DNA of 64,000 bases, from assembly GCA_029339505.1 (NCBI GenBank), contig JAQISU010000096.1:1230501-1294500 (forward strand), in the 5' to 3' direction. Below, piece by piece: positions 43,300 through 54,659 of this stretch (position 1 is its first letter; every line of letters begins with the position of its first letter). The position numbers were made by a program, and so were the translations under genes. The notes beneath the pieces are model-generated. The model saw only the letters and a list, made by a program, of their open reading frames with translations. It was not told the DNA's origin and did not search any database. Source of the DNA: Unio delphinus. Its lineage: Eukaryota; Mollusca; Bivalvia; Unionida; Unionidae.

Positions 43300-43690
43300 T
43301 CACTCTTCAATGATAAGCAAGTTGCAAAACAGTGGGCCCTTTCAGTTGTGAGGGAGTTTCTCAATGCTTCCCTCTGTGTGGAAGTCAGGAACCATGTTCA
43401 TTGGGCAGTCAGAAGGTATTGCTCACATTTCCAGGGAAGAAAAACATTCTGGCAGATAGTCTGTCCATAACAGGCAAGATTGTCTCTTCACCAAGTAGCT
43501 GAGGTGGCTTGGTTCAGTTTATTGGAGCTACCTAAAGTTGACTTGTTTGTGACAAAATTCATCAGGGTCCCATTTACGTCTCCCCAGTCCCAGATCAGGC
43601 AACTTATTCTCAAATGGGATTTAATATTAAAAAAAACATCCATTCATACTTTTGTGTATTATCATGCTCACAAGACATTACAGCTTTAAT
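43300..43690 (+). pseudogene. DIRS-like RNase H/connector relic
   Basis: FPGKKNILADSLS matches IPGRLNVLADTLSR of DIRS copy 1. LSLHQVAEVAWFSLLELPKV, then DLFVTKF and PFTSPQSQ, match WSLHQSVFFWI...DLFATRW...FVSPFPGP. It has stops and shifts. A SINE lies immediately upstream and may have separated it from more of the element. Confidence 0.68.
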
Positions 43691-43755
43691 CTTGAATGTA
43701 AGACCTTTGACCTAAATATCACCTGTGTTTGGCCATTATTCATTGGAAGGCAGCT

Positions 43756-43851
43756 AAGTATAAAGTATGGTAAAACTTGAGTTACATAAGTATAAAGTAT
43801 GGTAAAACTTGAGTTACATAAGTATAAAGTATGGTAAAACTTGAGTTACAT
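43756..43851. repeat. 32-bp repeat, 3 copies
   Basis: Three exact copies of AAGTATAAAGTATGGTAAAA plus CTTGAGTTACAT. Confidence 0.95.
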
Positions 43852-43870
43852 AAGAACTAGTCACATTATA

Positions 43871-44008
43871 CATAAGCTGTGTTAAGTAAAGTCAATCATG
43901 CATGACCATTGGTTTGACAGTTAGGTCTGGTTTTCATAACATAAGCTGTGTTAAGTAAAGTCAATCATGCATGACCATTGGTTTGACAGTTAGGTCTGGT
44001 TTTCATAA
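43871..44008. repeat. 69-bp tandem duplication
   Basis: Two identical copies beginning CATAAGCTGTGTTAAGTAAA and ending TTAGGTCTGGTTTT. Confidence 0.95.
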
Positions 44009-44438
44009 CTCCTTCACAAAATAGGGATATCTTAGTGGTAAGATGTGAATAATTTTCATTCAGAACCATTTAAATTTTTGCAAGAATTGTTTCTGTTAAA
44101 ACCTCATGTCAGTGCCACACACCATCGCATGGTGAGTAGTAATAAATATTTTCGAGATTGTGATTATGTTTTTTTTAGGTTTGTTGAGCAGTATTTTCAT
44201 GCATACCCAGCTGTACACAGCTATAATAGTGTTTTAGTATTGTCGCTAAAACCATCTGTTTAGAAGTAGTGTTATAAAGATTTTCAGGATGGCATCAAGC
44301 AGTCATTAGCATTACTGGTCAATAGAGTTTATGAGATGTTCATTTATCTGCTATTTGTTTCCTACCCATTGGCACACGTTTTTTTCACTACTCCTCACCA
44401 TCTGACATGAAACTTTACACATACATTATATACCCTAA

Positions 44439-44530
44439 CTGCTCCTATGGCCTAGTGGTTAGAGTGTCCACCTCAGATTTGGGAGGTCGTTGGTTTGAAC
44501 CCAGGTTGTGTCATACTAGAAACTTGTGTT
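44439..44530 (+). mobile_element. SINE family A, head fragment
   Basis: A-box-like ATGGCCTAGTGGTTAGAGTG and B box GGTTTGAACCC, then GTGTCATACTAGAAACTTG, which matches the family A sequence just after the B box. The body is missing. The spacing and the match past the B box argue against a genuine tRNA gene. Confidence 0.7.
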
Positions 44531-44555
44531 ACTTTGCAGGACTTGATTTATTCCA

Positions 44556-46620
44556 TCTTTAGGATTTCCTTGAGCCAAGCTCTGCTTGTACTTTATTTGT
44601 AGTTTCAAGGATATTCCTCTCCTTCAGTCTGCTCTCAGCTTCATTCACTGTCTTTGTCCACAGACCAGTTTGTTGTCCTCTGTTAGCTTCTATTGTGGCT
44701 GTACTTGTTTTTTTATCATTTGAATCCATCAATGTTATCATGAGTATAAGTTTGGCAACTTTGTATTTCTCAACCAGCAATATTAGGGGCATCTGTAGCT
44801 TGCATTTCTGCCATAAATACTGATACTGGTAAATAATGCAGGAAAGCTTAGACATCTTTTTTGGTATATGTTGATGACCTCTTCTAGTTTCTCGACTGCA
44901 GTGATTTAATTCACCATAAGTACTAATGTGAGCATTTGAAAGAAAACCATACTGGAACACAATATTTTGAACTTTCTAGGGAGGCTAGAAAGTTGGTAGA
45001 TTTTCTGCAAACCATCTTCCACCTGTGGTTTAAAACTGTCCACTTTTCTTGTGTGACAAGCTGACATCAAACCACTAGACTAGACATTTGATTAGATTAT
45101 TTGTTATTGATGTCATCCCATCTATCTAGCATTTAAACTGGTCTGGTAGTGTGATGTCGTGTCAGTCTTAACAACTAGGCTCCTCAATTTCTTTGGTTTG
45201 GACCACATTCTTGCCCATGTCACTTGTATCATCCTGGGCTATCAGAATTTATTATGCTTAAATCTGGGTTTGTGTTGTAACTGTCATGTCATCCATCAAT
45301 CCCCTGTTGGATGAGAACCTGATTCCTGACATGATTCTTGGCCCTAAAGATTCTCTTTTCACAGCTTGGATAAACAATATTCATTCACAAAGAGTATTAT
45401 TGAAATTGGACAACCATGGACAACACCTTTTTCTAGTCTTTGCCATGCAGTAGTGAATCTGTCTGTTGAAATCCTCAGTTGAATGTTGCTAAAGTTACCT
45501 ATCTCGTGCTTGGAAACATTTCTGGTATATGGTAGAGTTTCAAGGTCATTTCAATCAGCTGGTGTTGAATAGAGCCAAATGATCTGACCAGAACCAACCA
45601 AACCATGTGTTCAGACCTGCTTTGTTAATCCAGTCGGCATGCAAAAGTTTGGTTAGGGCACTTTTATGCTCAACCCTGGGATTCATCCCATCTACGGTAT
45701 ACTGAATTATCTACATATCCCTTTTCTATCATGTAGATCATAATTTTTCTTGCAGGCACTGAGGTCTACCTTTCTATACTCAACAAGCGTTCGTCCTGAA
45801 TTGAGTGATGAGTTTTTCTCTTTTGGCACAAGCTATCCTTCTGTCTGTTGCAAGCATGCCAGGATTACTTTCTTTTTCCAGACAACTTGGAGATGCCACA
45901 AACATCTTAGTAGCATAGGATATATTTTGTACACCTTGTAGGTTATTCCATTAGGTACTAGCATAGAACTGGATCAGGCTTTCTGTACAGCTTAATGCAC
46001 CTCATTCTCTGTGTTTCCTCGGTGTTCATGAGGATATATTTTGTACACCTTGTAGGTTATTCCATTAGGTACTAGCATAAAACTGGATCAGGCTTTCTGT
46101 ACAGCTTAATGCACCTCATTCCTTGTGTTTCCTCGGTGTTCATGATTTTCTGGGGCATTTCTTCTGGGAGTTCTGTTGGATCATCCCTGAGTGGATCATT
46201 TCTGTTGCATCAGAGTGGGTATCACTTAGGAAATGTTCTACCTCTTCCATACTGCTTTCCTGCCTTCCTGATTTATATTTGACTACCAAGGTTGATGTAA
46301 ACAAACCTATACAAGTTGGAGATAAATGTTGCTGTCATTCATGCTTTTACATTCAATTTCTTGCTCGATCATTCTGCTGTCATGTGTTTTAGGCTGTCTT
46401 TGTGTTGTGTAATTAATGCAAACCCTCTTTCACCGTATCATTGGTTTTCGTAAACAGCATCCTCAATTATTTTAAGAAGAGGATGTAATTGGAGATATAT
46501 CTCCGATTGACACCTGTTTGGCTTTGTTCTGTTGAGTCACTTCAGTATTTTTTCCCTTTCTCATGAGGCAGACTTTGCAGTTTTCCTGCACATTTCTCTG
46601 CAATGTTATTTAATCTAAGC
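44556..46620 (-). pseudogene. Non-LTR retrotransposon reverse transcriptase, decayed
   Basis: On the minus strand: EEVEHFLSDTHSDAT (about 46240), GITYKVYK and RCLWHLQVVWKK (about 45950-45870), LVPKEKNSS, IPGLS, then ISTDRFTTAWQRLEKGVVHG (about 45475), CPISIILFV, FSSNRGLMDDMTVTT (about 45290; GLMDD is the catalytic Asp pair) and a C-terminal LQMPLILLVEKYKVAKLILM with TVNEAESRLKERNI (44780-44580). This block order is that of an RT family found in cnidarian, amphioxus and fish genomes; I do not assign a clade. Stops, shifts and a 114-bp duplication break it. Traces may extend to about 47440. Confidence 0.8.
45917..46144. repeat. 114-bp tandem duplication inside the LINE relic
   Basis: Two near-identical copies starting AGGATATATTTTGTACACC and ending CTCGGTGTTCATG. 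They duplicate the TYKVYK-coding part of the RT relic, so the event followed inactivation or caused it. Confidence 0.95.
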
Positions 46621-46635
46621 CCTCATCCAGTTGGG

Positions 46636-46880
46636 TTTTTTTTTGGTTTTTTTAGGGTTTAACACCATTTTTTTAGCACAAGATAGGCTATACATGGTGA
46701 CCAGTATTAATAATAGTGGAGGAAGAACCCGGGAAAATACCCCCAAAGAACCCACCGACCCACAAGAAGCTACTGGAAAGCTTTCTCACATAACCACATT
46801 GGCCGATCTTACACTCGAACCCACGCAGAGGTGAGATGGCAGTGATCCGTAACGTAGAGTGCTTTAGACCACTCCATGCC
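46636..46880 (-). mobile_element. SINE family B copy
   Basis: Minus orientation. GGGTTTAACACC at the tail side, GGCTATACATGG, AGGAAGAACCCGGGAAAAT, GAAAGCTTTCTCACATA, CTCGAACCCACGCAGAGG and GAGATGGCAGTGATCC follow the family order. The tail is T/G-rich rather than clean (GTT)n. Confidence 0.82.
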
Positions 46881-47507
46881 CCTCATCCAGTTGTACCAGG
46901 CAACATAAATTGTTTGGGCTTTTGATCCTCTCCTTCCTCTCATCTGCTGCATGACAAACATCCACTCACTGACTTATGGATTCCCACTCCTTCAATGATC
47001 ATAATGACACCTTGTTTCCACAACCTGTCAATGTCTTTTGTACTGTTTGATGTTTTATTTGTCCAGTTTGGCCCATCATTTCCTATTGGAAGGCTGTGTG
47101 TGTGTGGGGTGTGTGTGTGTTTTTCTCTTTGTTCTATTGTAGCTTACATGAGGTTGACCTTTTAGAAGGACTGCAAGAGAGGGTGCCAGCTCATCTTGCC
47201 TAAATGCTAGTCTTTCCTTTTACCCACCTGTCTCTCCAGGGTTCCCAATCTGTCCTTGGTTGCCCTTCAGACTTTTGTGGAAGTCACTGGTTTCCCAGGT
47301 AAATCACTGTTGATATGCACTTAGACTGCAGGTACACAGATGTCATCATCTAAGTTTCCATCCTTCACCAGGTGTTATGCCCCTTTATCTCTACATTTTC
47401 CAGATGGTGGGGTAACACAGTTGACCAGACACTGACTGCTTGTTTTGGCTGATAGTTCCTTTCTTTACATTTCAGCCAGATCCTACTGGGTGTTTTTTGT
47501 GCGATAC

Positions 47508-47651
47508 AGTAAAACCTGTCATGAGAGACCAGGTTCTCCATGTACAGGTTTATTGATTATAAAGTGTTATGACCTGTTATGAGAGACCACTTGTCATGAG
47601 AGACCATTGAGTTTTAGCAGAAGAGGTGGTCTTTCAAGACAGGTTTCACTG
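47508..47651. mobile_element. 144-bp MITE with TA target duplication
   Basis: TA|CAGTAAAACCTGTCATG at the left and AGACAGGTTTCACTG|TA at the right. The inner sequence repeats AGAGACCA three times. TA duplication plus CAGT ends fits the Tc1/mariner-pogo group. A half copy lies at 15417. Confidence 0.82.
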
Positions 47652-48104
47652 TATCAACATAGAGTTTTCACTGAAATACTTCTGATGAATGTAGTTGGTC
47701 CTAAATGAAAATATCTGATCCGACATAAATAACAGCCATGTTGATAATCTTGTTATTGCTACTTTTCCAATATGGATGGTCACTTCCAAGTAGATTTTCT
47801 TATGATGTCCACTGGTTTTAAATTAAAAATTTGCTGATTTGATATCAATTAGAGTTGCCATAGCAGTCATCATATAATTTTGTTGTCATAACTCGACATG
47901 AATGAAAAATCATATTGACATAAGAGTTTACACCAATAAACTTTTTATAATGAAAAGTTGGTCTGAAATCAAAATTCTTTTCACCCAGTAGAACACCACT
48001 CCCTTTGACAGACTTTTAAAATGTTAATATGACCATCCACTTATGAGGCATAAAGTTTTAAAATTTTGACAGGTCATAATGGCATTTAAATAGGACCAGC
48101 TACG
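47652..48104. other. Non-coding stretch
   Basis: AT-rich sequence between a MITE and the truncated end of DIRS copy 2; nothing recognised. Confidence 0.5.
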
Positions 48105-48399
48105 TTGATGGTTGGATTCCCCATGTGAATGATAACCCGGTCTCCTAATTTTCAATCAGCAACACAGCCCAGGGTCACGTGATATGTGACCCTTTTATGC
48201 GGTTAAGAAGATAGTTATTGAAATCTTCTTACCTACGAAAATTTATCTGGCGAATCCAGCAAAGCTAATAGGCTGTGCTGATTGTTGCACATGGGTCTGG
48301 TGGGCGTCTGGGCTGCCCAACACCGGACCTACTAGAATCAATGTTTGCCTCTGCGAGTACAAACTTGAAGATAAAACTGTAGAAGGTTGACTCTGCAAC

Positions 48400-48830
48400 A
48401 GCTTCTATAAGGTGACTGATTTGCGAATTCTCAGAGTACGCCGAGCGTATAACCCACTACAGCCATGAAGCAAGGGCTTGAATGGTGATATCTCATATCC
48501 CAGCTATCACCAGAAGAAAGAGGTGCTAGTATGTGACCTGACTCACCTCTATGCATTGAAATGGTGCTAGAGTGCCCAAACAGGATCTTACATGGCTGTT
48601 GATCCTGACTTATCTATAAAGAAAGCGAGCTAATGACGACTCGTTGATCGCAATGTATGGTAATCTATTTTGGACTACGAAGCCTGGCTGCGTCAAGAGG
48701 ACCATCAAACCCTCTGATCGAAACGAAAGAGAGTTCGGGTCACTAGAAAGGACATGTAACTCGCTCACCCTGCATGCTGAAGCTAAGGCTATCAAGAAAC
48801 CCAATTTGTATGATAGTAGCTTTAACTAAT
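48400..48830 (-). pseudogene. DIRS copy 2 recombinase, C-terminal part
   Basis: FLIALASACRVSELHVLSSD carries the catalytic Arg box, followed by SFRSEGLMVLLTQPGF, as in copy 1 but with a single Arg box. Downstream the match to the His and Tyr boxes is damaged by deletions. Confidence 0.8.
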
Positions 48831-48973
48831 CGTGGGTTAAAGACTCAATACTGTCTGAATTGAGTCATGTTAAAACCCAGGACAGATTCCATTTGAAAAC
48901 AGGGTGAGGGATATAAGTCGATTAAATTTTTTTTTTTTTTTTTTTAAATGTCTAAAGATCTGACAAATCTTTG

Positions 48974-49991
48974 TCATGGCTGATAGCACATGTACCAGAA
49001 TGGCGGAATGTGTCTGATATCATGGAGCGGTAACATTTGAGAATAACTGGAGCCAGATGTTTCTCCTCGAAAAGCCAGAGAAAAGTTGGCCAGTTGAGGG
49101 ATTGTGACACTCAGAGGAACAATGTGAATGATATGGTACCAGTCTCTGAAAACATGCCACTTGCCCTCGTAAATCTTCAGAGTAGAGGGCCTTCTTGCTC
49201 TCGAGATTCTCTCCGCAATCAAAGATTTAAATTGTTTGTCTTGCAAGGCTGTCTGGACAAGAGCCAAGCTTGAACATAAAGACGGTCCGGACAGGGGTGG
49301 AACACCCCTGGCCGCGGTTGCTTGTGAATACTTGTGCTGACTGTAATCTTCCTGGGTAGATCTATCGCCTAGATTGAGTAGATCGGAGACCCAGGAGTTG
49401 TTCCATCTGAGAGGGGTAATCAGAACCATCTGACAATTCTGACCCCTTAACTTCTGGATTAATTCCAGTACCAAGACCGTGGGAGGGTAGGAGAATGCCC
49501 ACAACCCTTCCCAGGTGATTGATCGAGCATCCACGACCCAAGCTTCTGGGTCTGGAACCTGTGAGATGAAAGGTGGAGAACTTGCGATTCCATCTTGTTG
49601 CAAAAGATCAATCATCGGACGTCTCCAAAGTGTGTCAATTGGAAGAAAGTCCGATTGATGGAGTGACCATTCTGTGTGAATGACTAGATAGAGTGTCAGC
49701 CAAGACATTGAGTCTGCCAAGAATGTGTCTGAATTGTACATTTAGGTGGAGATTGTCGAACCAATGTAGAAATTGCCAGTTCAGATTGCACAGGTCTGGT
49801 GATTGGTGTCCCCTTGTTTTGAGGCAAGGCACCACCACAATGTTGTCTGACATAATGAGGGCAGTTTGTAATAAGAGTTGATCCTGCCCGAAATGAAAGG
49901 CATTGATGACAGCCGTTATTTCTGAAAGGTTGATGTGGAAAGGGCTCGCCCCTGGCACCCACGTGCCGCTGACAGTATCGAAGTTCGGCAA
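48974..49991 (-). pseudogene. DIRS copy 2 RNase H to recombinase N-terminus
   Basis: An open stretch of 255 codons (49741-48974) spans HTEWSLHQSDF, WRRPMIDLL, FISQVPDPEAWVVDARS, LRWNNSWVSD and ERISRARRPSTLK with YEGKWHVFRDW. Upstream (49991-49690) are the RNase H pieces FDTVSGTWVPGASPFHINL and RHILGRLNVLADTLS in a different frame. The domain order matches copy 1. Confidence 0.82.
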
Positions 49992-50439
49992 CAGGTGGGC
50001 ACCCCAACCGTAGGTATTAGTGGCGGAACATACCGTTATCCCCTTGGGGTATCTCCAGAGTAATCCCTGTGGACAGCCTACAGGGGTTGTGCCATTGACT
50101 CAAGGATGATTGTATCTCTGGCGTGAGCATGACTGTTTTCTGGGATCGAAGGGACTTGAAAAGAGCGCAATTACGCTAGCAACGTCCTTTGTAAAGGGCG
50201 CATAAAAGGACGGCTGATCGGGATCAAGTCTGCTGCCGCATTGAATAATCCGAGGATCTGCAACTCTCTCGCTAAAATGCGCATCCTGTTGGAAACGGAC
50301 TCTACGAGTGCAATTATCTGGATAATCGCAAACTCGAGGAAGCCTTACCAGATTCAGATCGGGAGAAACTCCACACCCAGATGGACCAAAATCCGGATTG
50401 GACAGAGATCAAACTTTATCCAGTTCACGAGAAAGCCTA

Positions 50440-50720
50440 TATGACGTAAAGTGATATAAGATCGTTTCTGCCTTTGAGCAGAATAGAACTTGACAGATGT
50501 TTCTGGAGGATGTCATCCAAATATACTGCCGACGCAATAGATGAAGTCGAGCGGAACAGGGTGACGACGTAACCCATAACCTTGGTACTAGCCCAAGTGC
50601 TTAAATTTAGGCCAAAAGGTATGACATGGAACTGATAAGCCTAGTCCCGACAAGCACAACGGAGAATGTCCGCTACTCGTGGGATAGGGACGTGAAATGT
50701 GCGTCGGTCATATCTAGCCA
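50440..50720 (-). pseudogene. DIRS copy 2 reverse transcriptase core
   Basis: DMTDAHF at the start, then AYQFHVIPFGLNLSTWASTK and AVYLDDILQKHL. The catalytic YLDD is intact here, unlike copy 1. The RT is joined directly to gag sequence (ACLKGTSLKPHHKLARYDRR), where copy 1 has about 700 bp between them. Confidence 0.82.
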
Positions 50721-53580
50721 GCTTATGATGGGGTTTAAGCGACGTGCCCTTCAGACATGCGTCACGACGTATCAGGTCTAGGTTGGCAGAAGCAGTCAGC
50801 GCATTGGCCATGGAATGGTGAGCTGCCCTGTTAAGAACCCTAGCTAACCGGGCCATCGAATCCCAAGCATGTTCATTGCCAGATTTTTCAGCGATCCTGA
50901 AAATGGCTAGGGAGGCTAGGTCTAACAGTGAAGACGTAGCGACTACATTCGAACCAGCTTGGACGTGGCATTGAACACAGTTTTGTCCACTTTATAAGAC
51001 AATGCCGCAGACATATGGACTGCTGCCCTATTTTATCCCGAGCCAGGACCTCAGTATTGAGCGCATCGGAGTGAGTTTTGTACCATCGACCTGAAAACGA
51101 CGCTGGTACTTGGCTTTCAGAAAAGAACGCCTTAGTATTTCCTGGATCCCCTATACGTGTCGACAGACGGTCATTAATTTCCTTAATTTTGTCGACTGGG
51201 GAAGGAGGCGGAAGGATAGAATCTCTTCCCCTTCATCCAGATCGACCGACGCACTAACCCTATAGTCGGTAATTGCAGCAGGAGGTGGAGGGCATTCTGA
51301 AGGGGCCTTAACACCCTAAAAATTTCCTCCACTGCGGCTTTGAAGCTGAACTCAGTCCGTTCCATAGTTGGATCTGCATACAGCTGATTTGCCTGTGATT
51401 CATCGCACTCACTATGTGCATAATCTTGCTCTGGTAAAGCATCCATATCGGGGTAATGCATACCAGGTGGCATAGATGACTCGATTCCGTCATCTCTAAA
51501 AAAAGGCATTCACTCTCCCTTGTGGATGAGTTGATAGCCTATGGACGGCCGGCAATGCCGAATGAATTTATTGGTATATGTTTGGCCTGAACGCCTGCGA
51601 CGGGCCGGCTATGACCGGCACCGACTGCTCGAATGGTCGGGTTGGATCGAGAGATTCATCGCCAACATCAGAGTCATGGTAGTGATATGTAACCGGTAGT
51701 ACGGATTGACAGACGGAAACATCACTAGAATCTTCGTCAATCCGATTTGTGCGGATTGCGGTATGATAAAAGTCCCCGTGCTGGTACAGCGGTACAGTCG
51801 GACGGACTGGTATATGACTAAAATCTCCATACGGTTGGACGACCGGTGCCTGTTGGGCTGGACGGCCGGAGCCGGATGGACTGTCAGTGCCGGCAAGTGT
51901 CGGCTGGAAGCTTGGCTGGACAACCGGTGCCATTTGGGTTGAACGGTCATTGCCGGATCGACGCCCGGTGCCGGTTAGTGCCGGCTGGATGACCGGTGCC
52001 ATATGGCTGAACGGTCATTGCCGGATGGACGCCGGGTGCCGGTTGGTGCCGGCTAGAAGGTAATAATAATTACATAATGCTTATGTAGTGCGGCCAGCAC
52101 TGTGCACCCATCTACCATTCGCTCAGAGGGAATGTTGGTTCTGGTATAGCTTGCATATCTGTACAGCATACCAGGTGACCTAGATGACGCAATTCTGTCA
52201 TAATTGACACTTTGGAGAAGCCGTGAATATATGGACGGCCGGCACTAACGGCTGATTGAACTGACAAATGGTCGGCCTGAAAGTCCTGTTCTGGTAAAGC
52301 TGCCATATCTGGGTAGCGCATACCAAGTGGCATAGATAACTCAATTCCGTCATCTCTGATAATGTCACTAATTCTCCCTTGTTTTAAAATCACACCGACA
52401 CGTATTTGACGTGACGGGAGGTGTACACCGGCAATACCGACTGATTTGTCTGGTATATGGTCGGCCGGAATGTCGGCGAAGGTCCGGCTATGACCGGCAC
52501 CTGCCTCTCGAATGGTCTGATTGGACGGAGATACATCTATAACATCTCTCTCATGGTAGTGATATGTAACCAGTAGTACAGATTGACTGACGGGTACATC
52601 ACTATAATCTCCGTAAATCAAATGTACAGCCGGTGCAGGTTGATGTCGGCTGGAAGACCGGTGCCATTTGGGCTGAACGGTCGTTGCCGGATGGACGGCC
52701 GGTGCAGGTTGATGCCGGCTGGAAGGTCGGTTGCACGACCGGTACCATTTGGGCTGAACGGTCGTTGCCGGATGGACGGCCGGTGCAGGTTGATGCCGGC
52801 TGGAAGGTCGGCTGGACGACCGGTGCCATTTGAGCTGAACGGTCGTTGCCGGATGGACGGCCTGCATAGGTTGATGCCGGCTGGAAGGTCGGCTGGACGA
52901 CCGGTGCCATTTGGGCTGAACGGTCGTTGCCGGATGGACGGCCGGTGCCGGTTGATACCGGCTGGAAGGTCGACTGGACGACCGGTACCATTTGGTCTGA
53001 ACGGTCGTTGCCGGGTGGACGGCCGGTGCCTGTTGATGCAGGCTGGAAGGTCGGCTGGACGACCGGTGCCATTTGGGCTGAACGGTCGTTGTCGGATGGA
53101 CAGCCGGTGCCGGTTGATGCCGGCTGGAAGGTCGGCTGGACGACCGGTGCCATTTGGGCTGAGTGGTCGTTGCCGGGTGGGCGGCCGGTGCCTGTTGATG
53201 CAGGCTGGAAGGTCGGCTGGCCGGCTGGTGCCATTTGGGCTGAACGGCCGGTGCCTGTTGATGCCAGCTGGAAGGTCGGCTGGCCGTCCGGTGCCATTTG
53301 GGCTGAACGGACGGTGCCGGATGCATGGCTAGTGCCGGTTGGTGCCTGCTGAAGTGCCGGCTGAACTGACGGTGTCGGCTGGACGGACGGCTGGACGGCC
53401 GGCGAAAGTGCATAATAAAATGGATCCAATTGATCCAGCCTAGACTCCATGCGTCCAGACTTACAGGCCCGAAAGCCATGCACGGACCTGCGGTGAAATT
53501 TACATCCACTGGGCAGCCTAAACCATGTCAACATAATTTCCTCCATTTCCACATTGCCAACACCCATTTTGCCATTCATG
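50720..53580 (-). pseudogene. DIRS copy 2 gag-like region with expanded repeats
   Basis: From the start: MNGKMGVGNVEMEEIMLTWF (ATG near 53577), then ESRLDQLDPFYYALSPAVQP (copy 1: DPLDLFHYTTSMTPAVQP), a long repeat domain, SDVPVSQSVLLVTYHYHERD, MPLGMRYPDM, TEFSFKAAVEEIFRVL and NRAAHHSMANALTASANLDL. In the repeat domain all three frames can stay open because the unit is 81 bp. The frame giving AQMAPVVQPTFQPASTGTGR fits the flanking gag sequence; the frame giving HRSSSRPSSRHQPAPAVHP is its overlap. Confidence 0.75.
51840..53400. repeat. 81-bp minisatellite in gag of DIRS copy 2
   Basis: Near-identical units of 81 bp (TCGTTGCCGG at 52681, 52762, 52843, 52924, 53005, then variants) run through 52625-53220. 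57-bp shortened units follow to 53400, and a more diverged set lies at 51840-52060. Each unit codes for 27 residues. Copy 1 has no comparable array. The sequence is more GC-rich than its surroundings. Confidence 0.95.
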
Positions 53581-53589
53581 CCTTCGTTG

Positions 53590-54440
53590 TCGACTTTGCT
53601 ACTGAAACGACAAAAGAAGAGAACAAAGCACAGATTAAAAAAAATTCAGCATATTATTAATTCGATAATACTATAACCGTTATTAACGGAGTAGTCAAAT
53701 TATTCCGTGCCATGTTAACTCTTAATGACCACACTAGTTATCACCGTGAGCATGTTGCAATAGGTCGTTCAAGACGAAGTCTACTGAAACGAAAAGATGA
53801 TAAACAAAGCACAAATTAACAATTCAGTACGCTATTAAGTCGCTATTCCATAACCGTAACTAACGAAGGAAGCGAAATGATTAAGTGTCGCGTGAATTCG
53901 TGACTACAACACGAAATTCCGCCATTAAATAGTCGCAACTGGTCGTTCAGAGACGAAGTCTACTGAAACGGAAAGAAGATAAACAAAGCACAAATTAACA
54001 ATCAGTACGCTATTAAGTCGCTATTCCATAACCGTAACTAACGGAGGAAGCGAAATGATTAAGTGTCGTGTGAATTCGTGACTACAACACGAAATTCCGC
54101 CATTAAATAGTCGCAACTGGTCGTTCAGAGACGAAGTCTACTGAAACGGAAAGAAGATAAACAAAGCACAAATTAACAATTCAGTACGCTATTAAGTCGC
54201 TATTCCATAACCGTAACTAACGGAGGAAGCGAAATGATTAAGTGTCGCGTGAATTCGTGACTACAACACGAAGTCCGCCATTAAATAGTCGCAATTGGTC
54301 GTTCAAAGACTTTTTTGAAGTCTACTGAAACGTCAAAGAAGATAAATACAGCACACATTATCAATGCAGCACGTTATTAGTCGCTAATATCGTAAACGTT
54401 ACATACGGAATAAGCGAAATTATTGAGTGCTACATGTATT
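53590..54440. repeat. 178-bp tandem repeats in the leader of DIRS copy 2
   Basis: Units start GGTCGTTCAGAGACGAAGTC, followed by TACTGAAACGGAAAGAAGAT and AAACAAAGCACAAATTAACA. Starts at about 53762, 53941, 54119 and 54297 give a period of 178, with a partial unit at 53590. Copy 1 has the equivalent sequence once (23390-23510, reverse complement). The inner units are almost identical. Confidence 0.95.
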
Positions 54441-54659
54441 ACATGCTTTGACCACGTTGCAACCTGGTCCGAAGTCTAGAAAAGGTGACAAAGTCACTCA
54501 ACTTGGAAAATATTGTAAAATAATGTATACGACCTGTAGAGGAATGATTATCCAACACAGTAATTCCAAATTTAACTTCGGATGGTCAGAATTTACACTA
54601 AGATGGCTTGGATTCATTGGAGGTCTAATTGTACGTGTTTTTGCGTAAGCGAAGCTAAA

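Noticed and set aside
52583..53332. 249-codon plus-strand frame opposite DIRS copy 2 gag
   Set aside because: It is kept open by the 81-bp period and starts outside any gene context; the minus-strand frame aligns to copy 1 gag on both sides.
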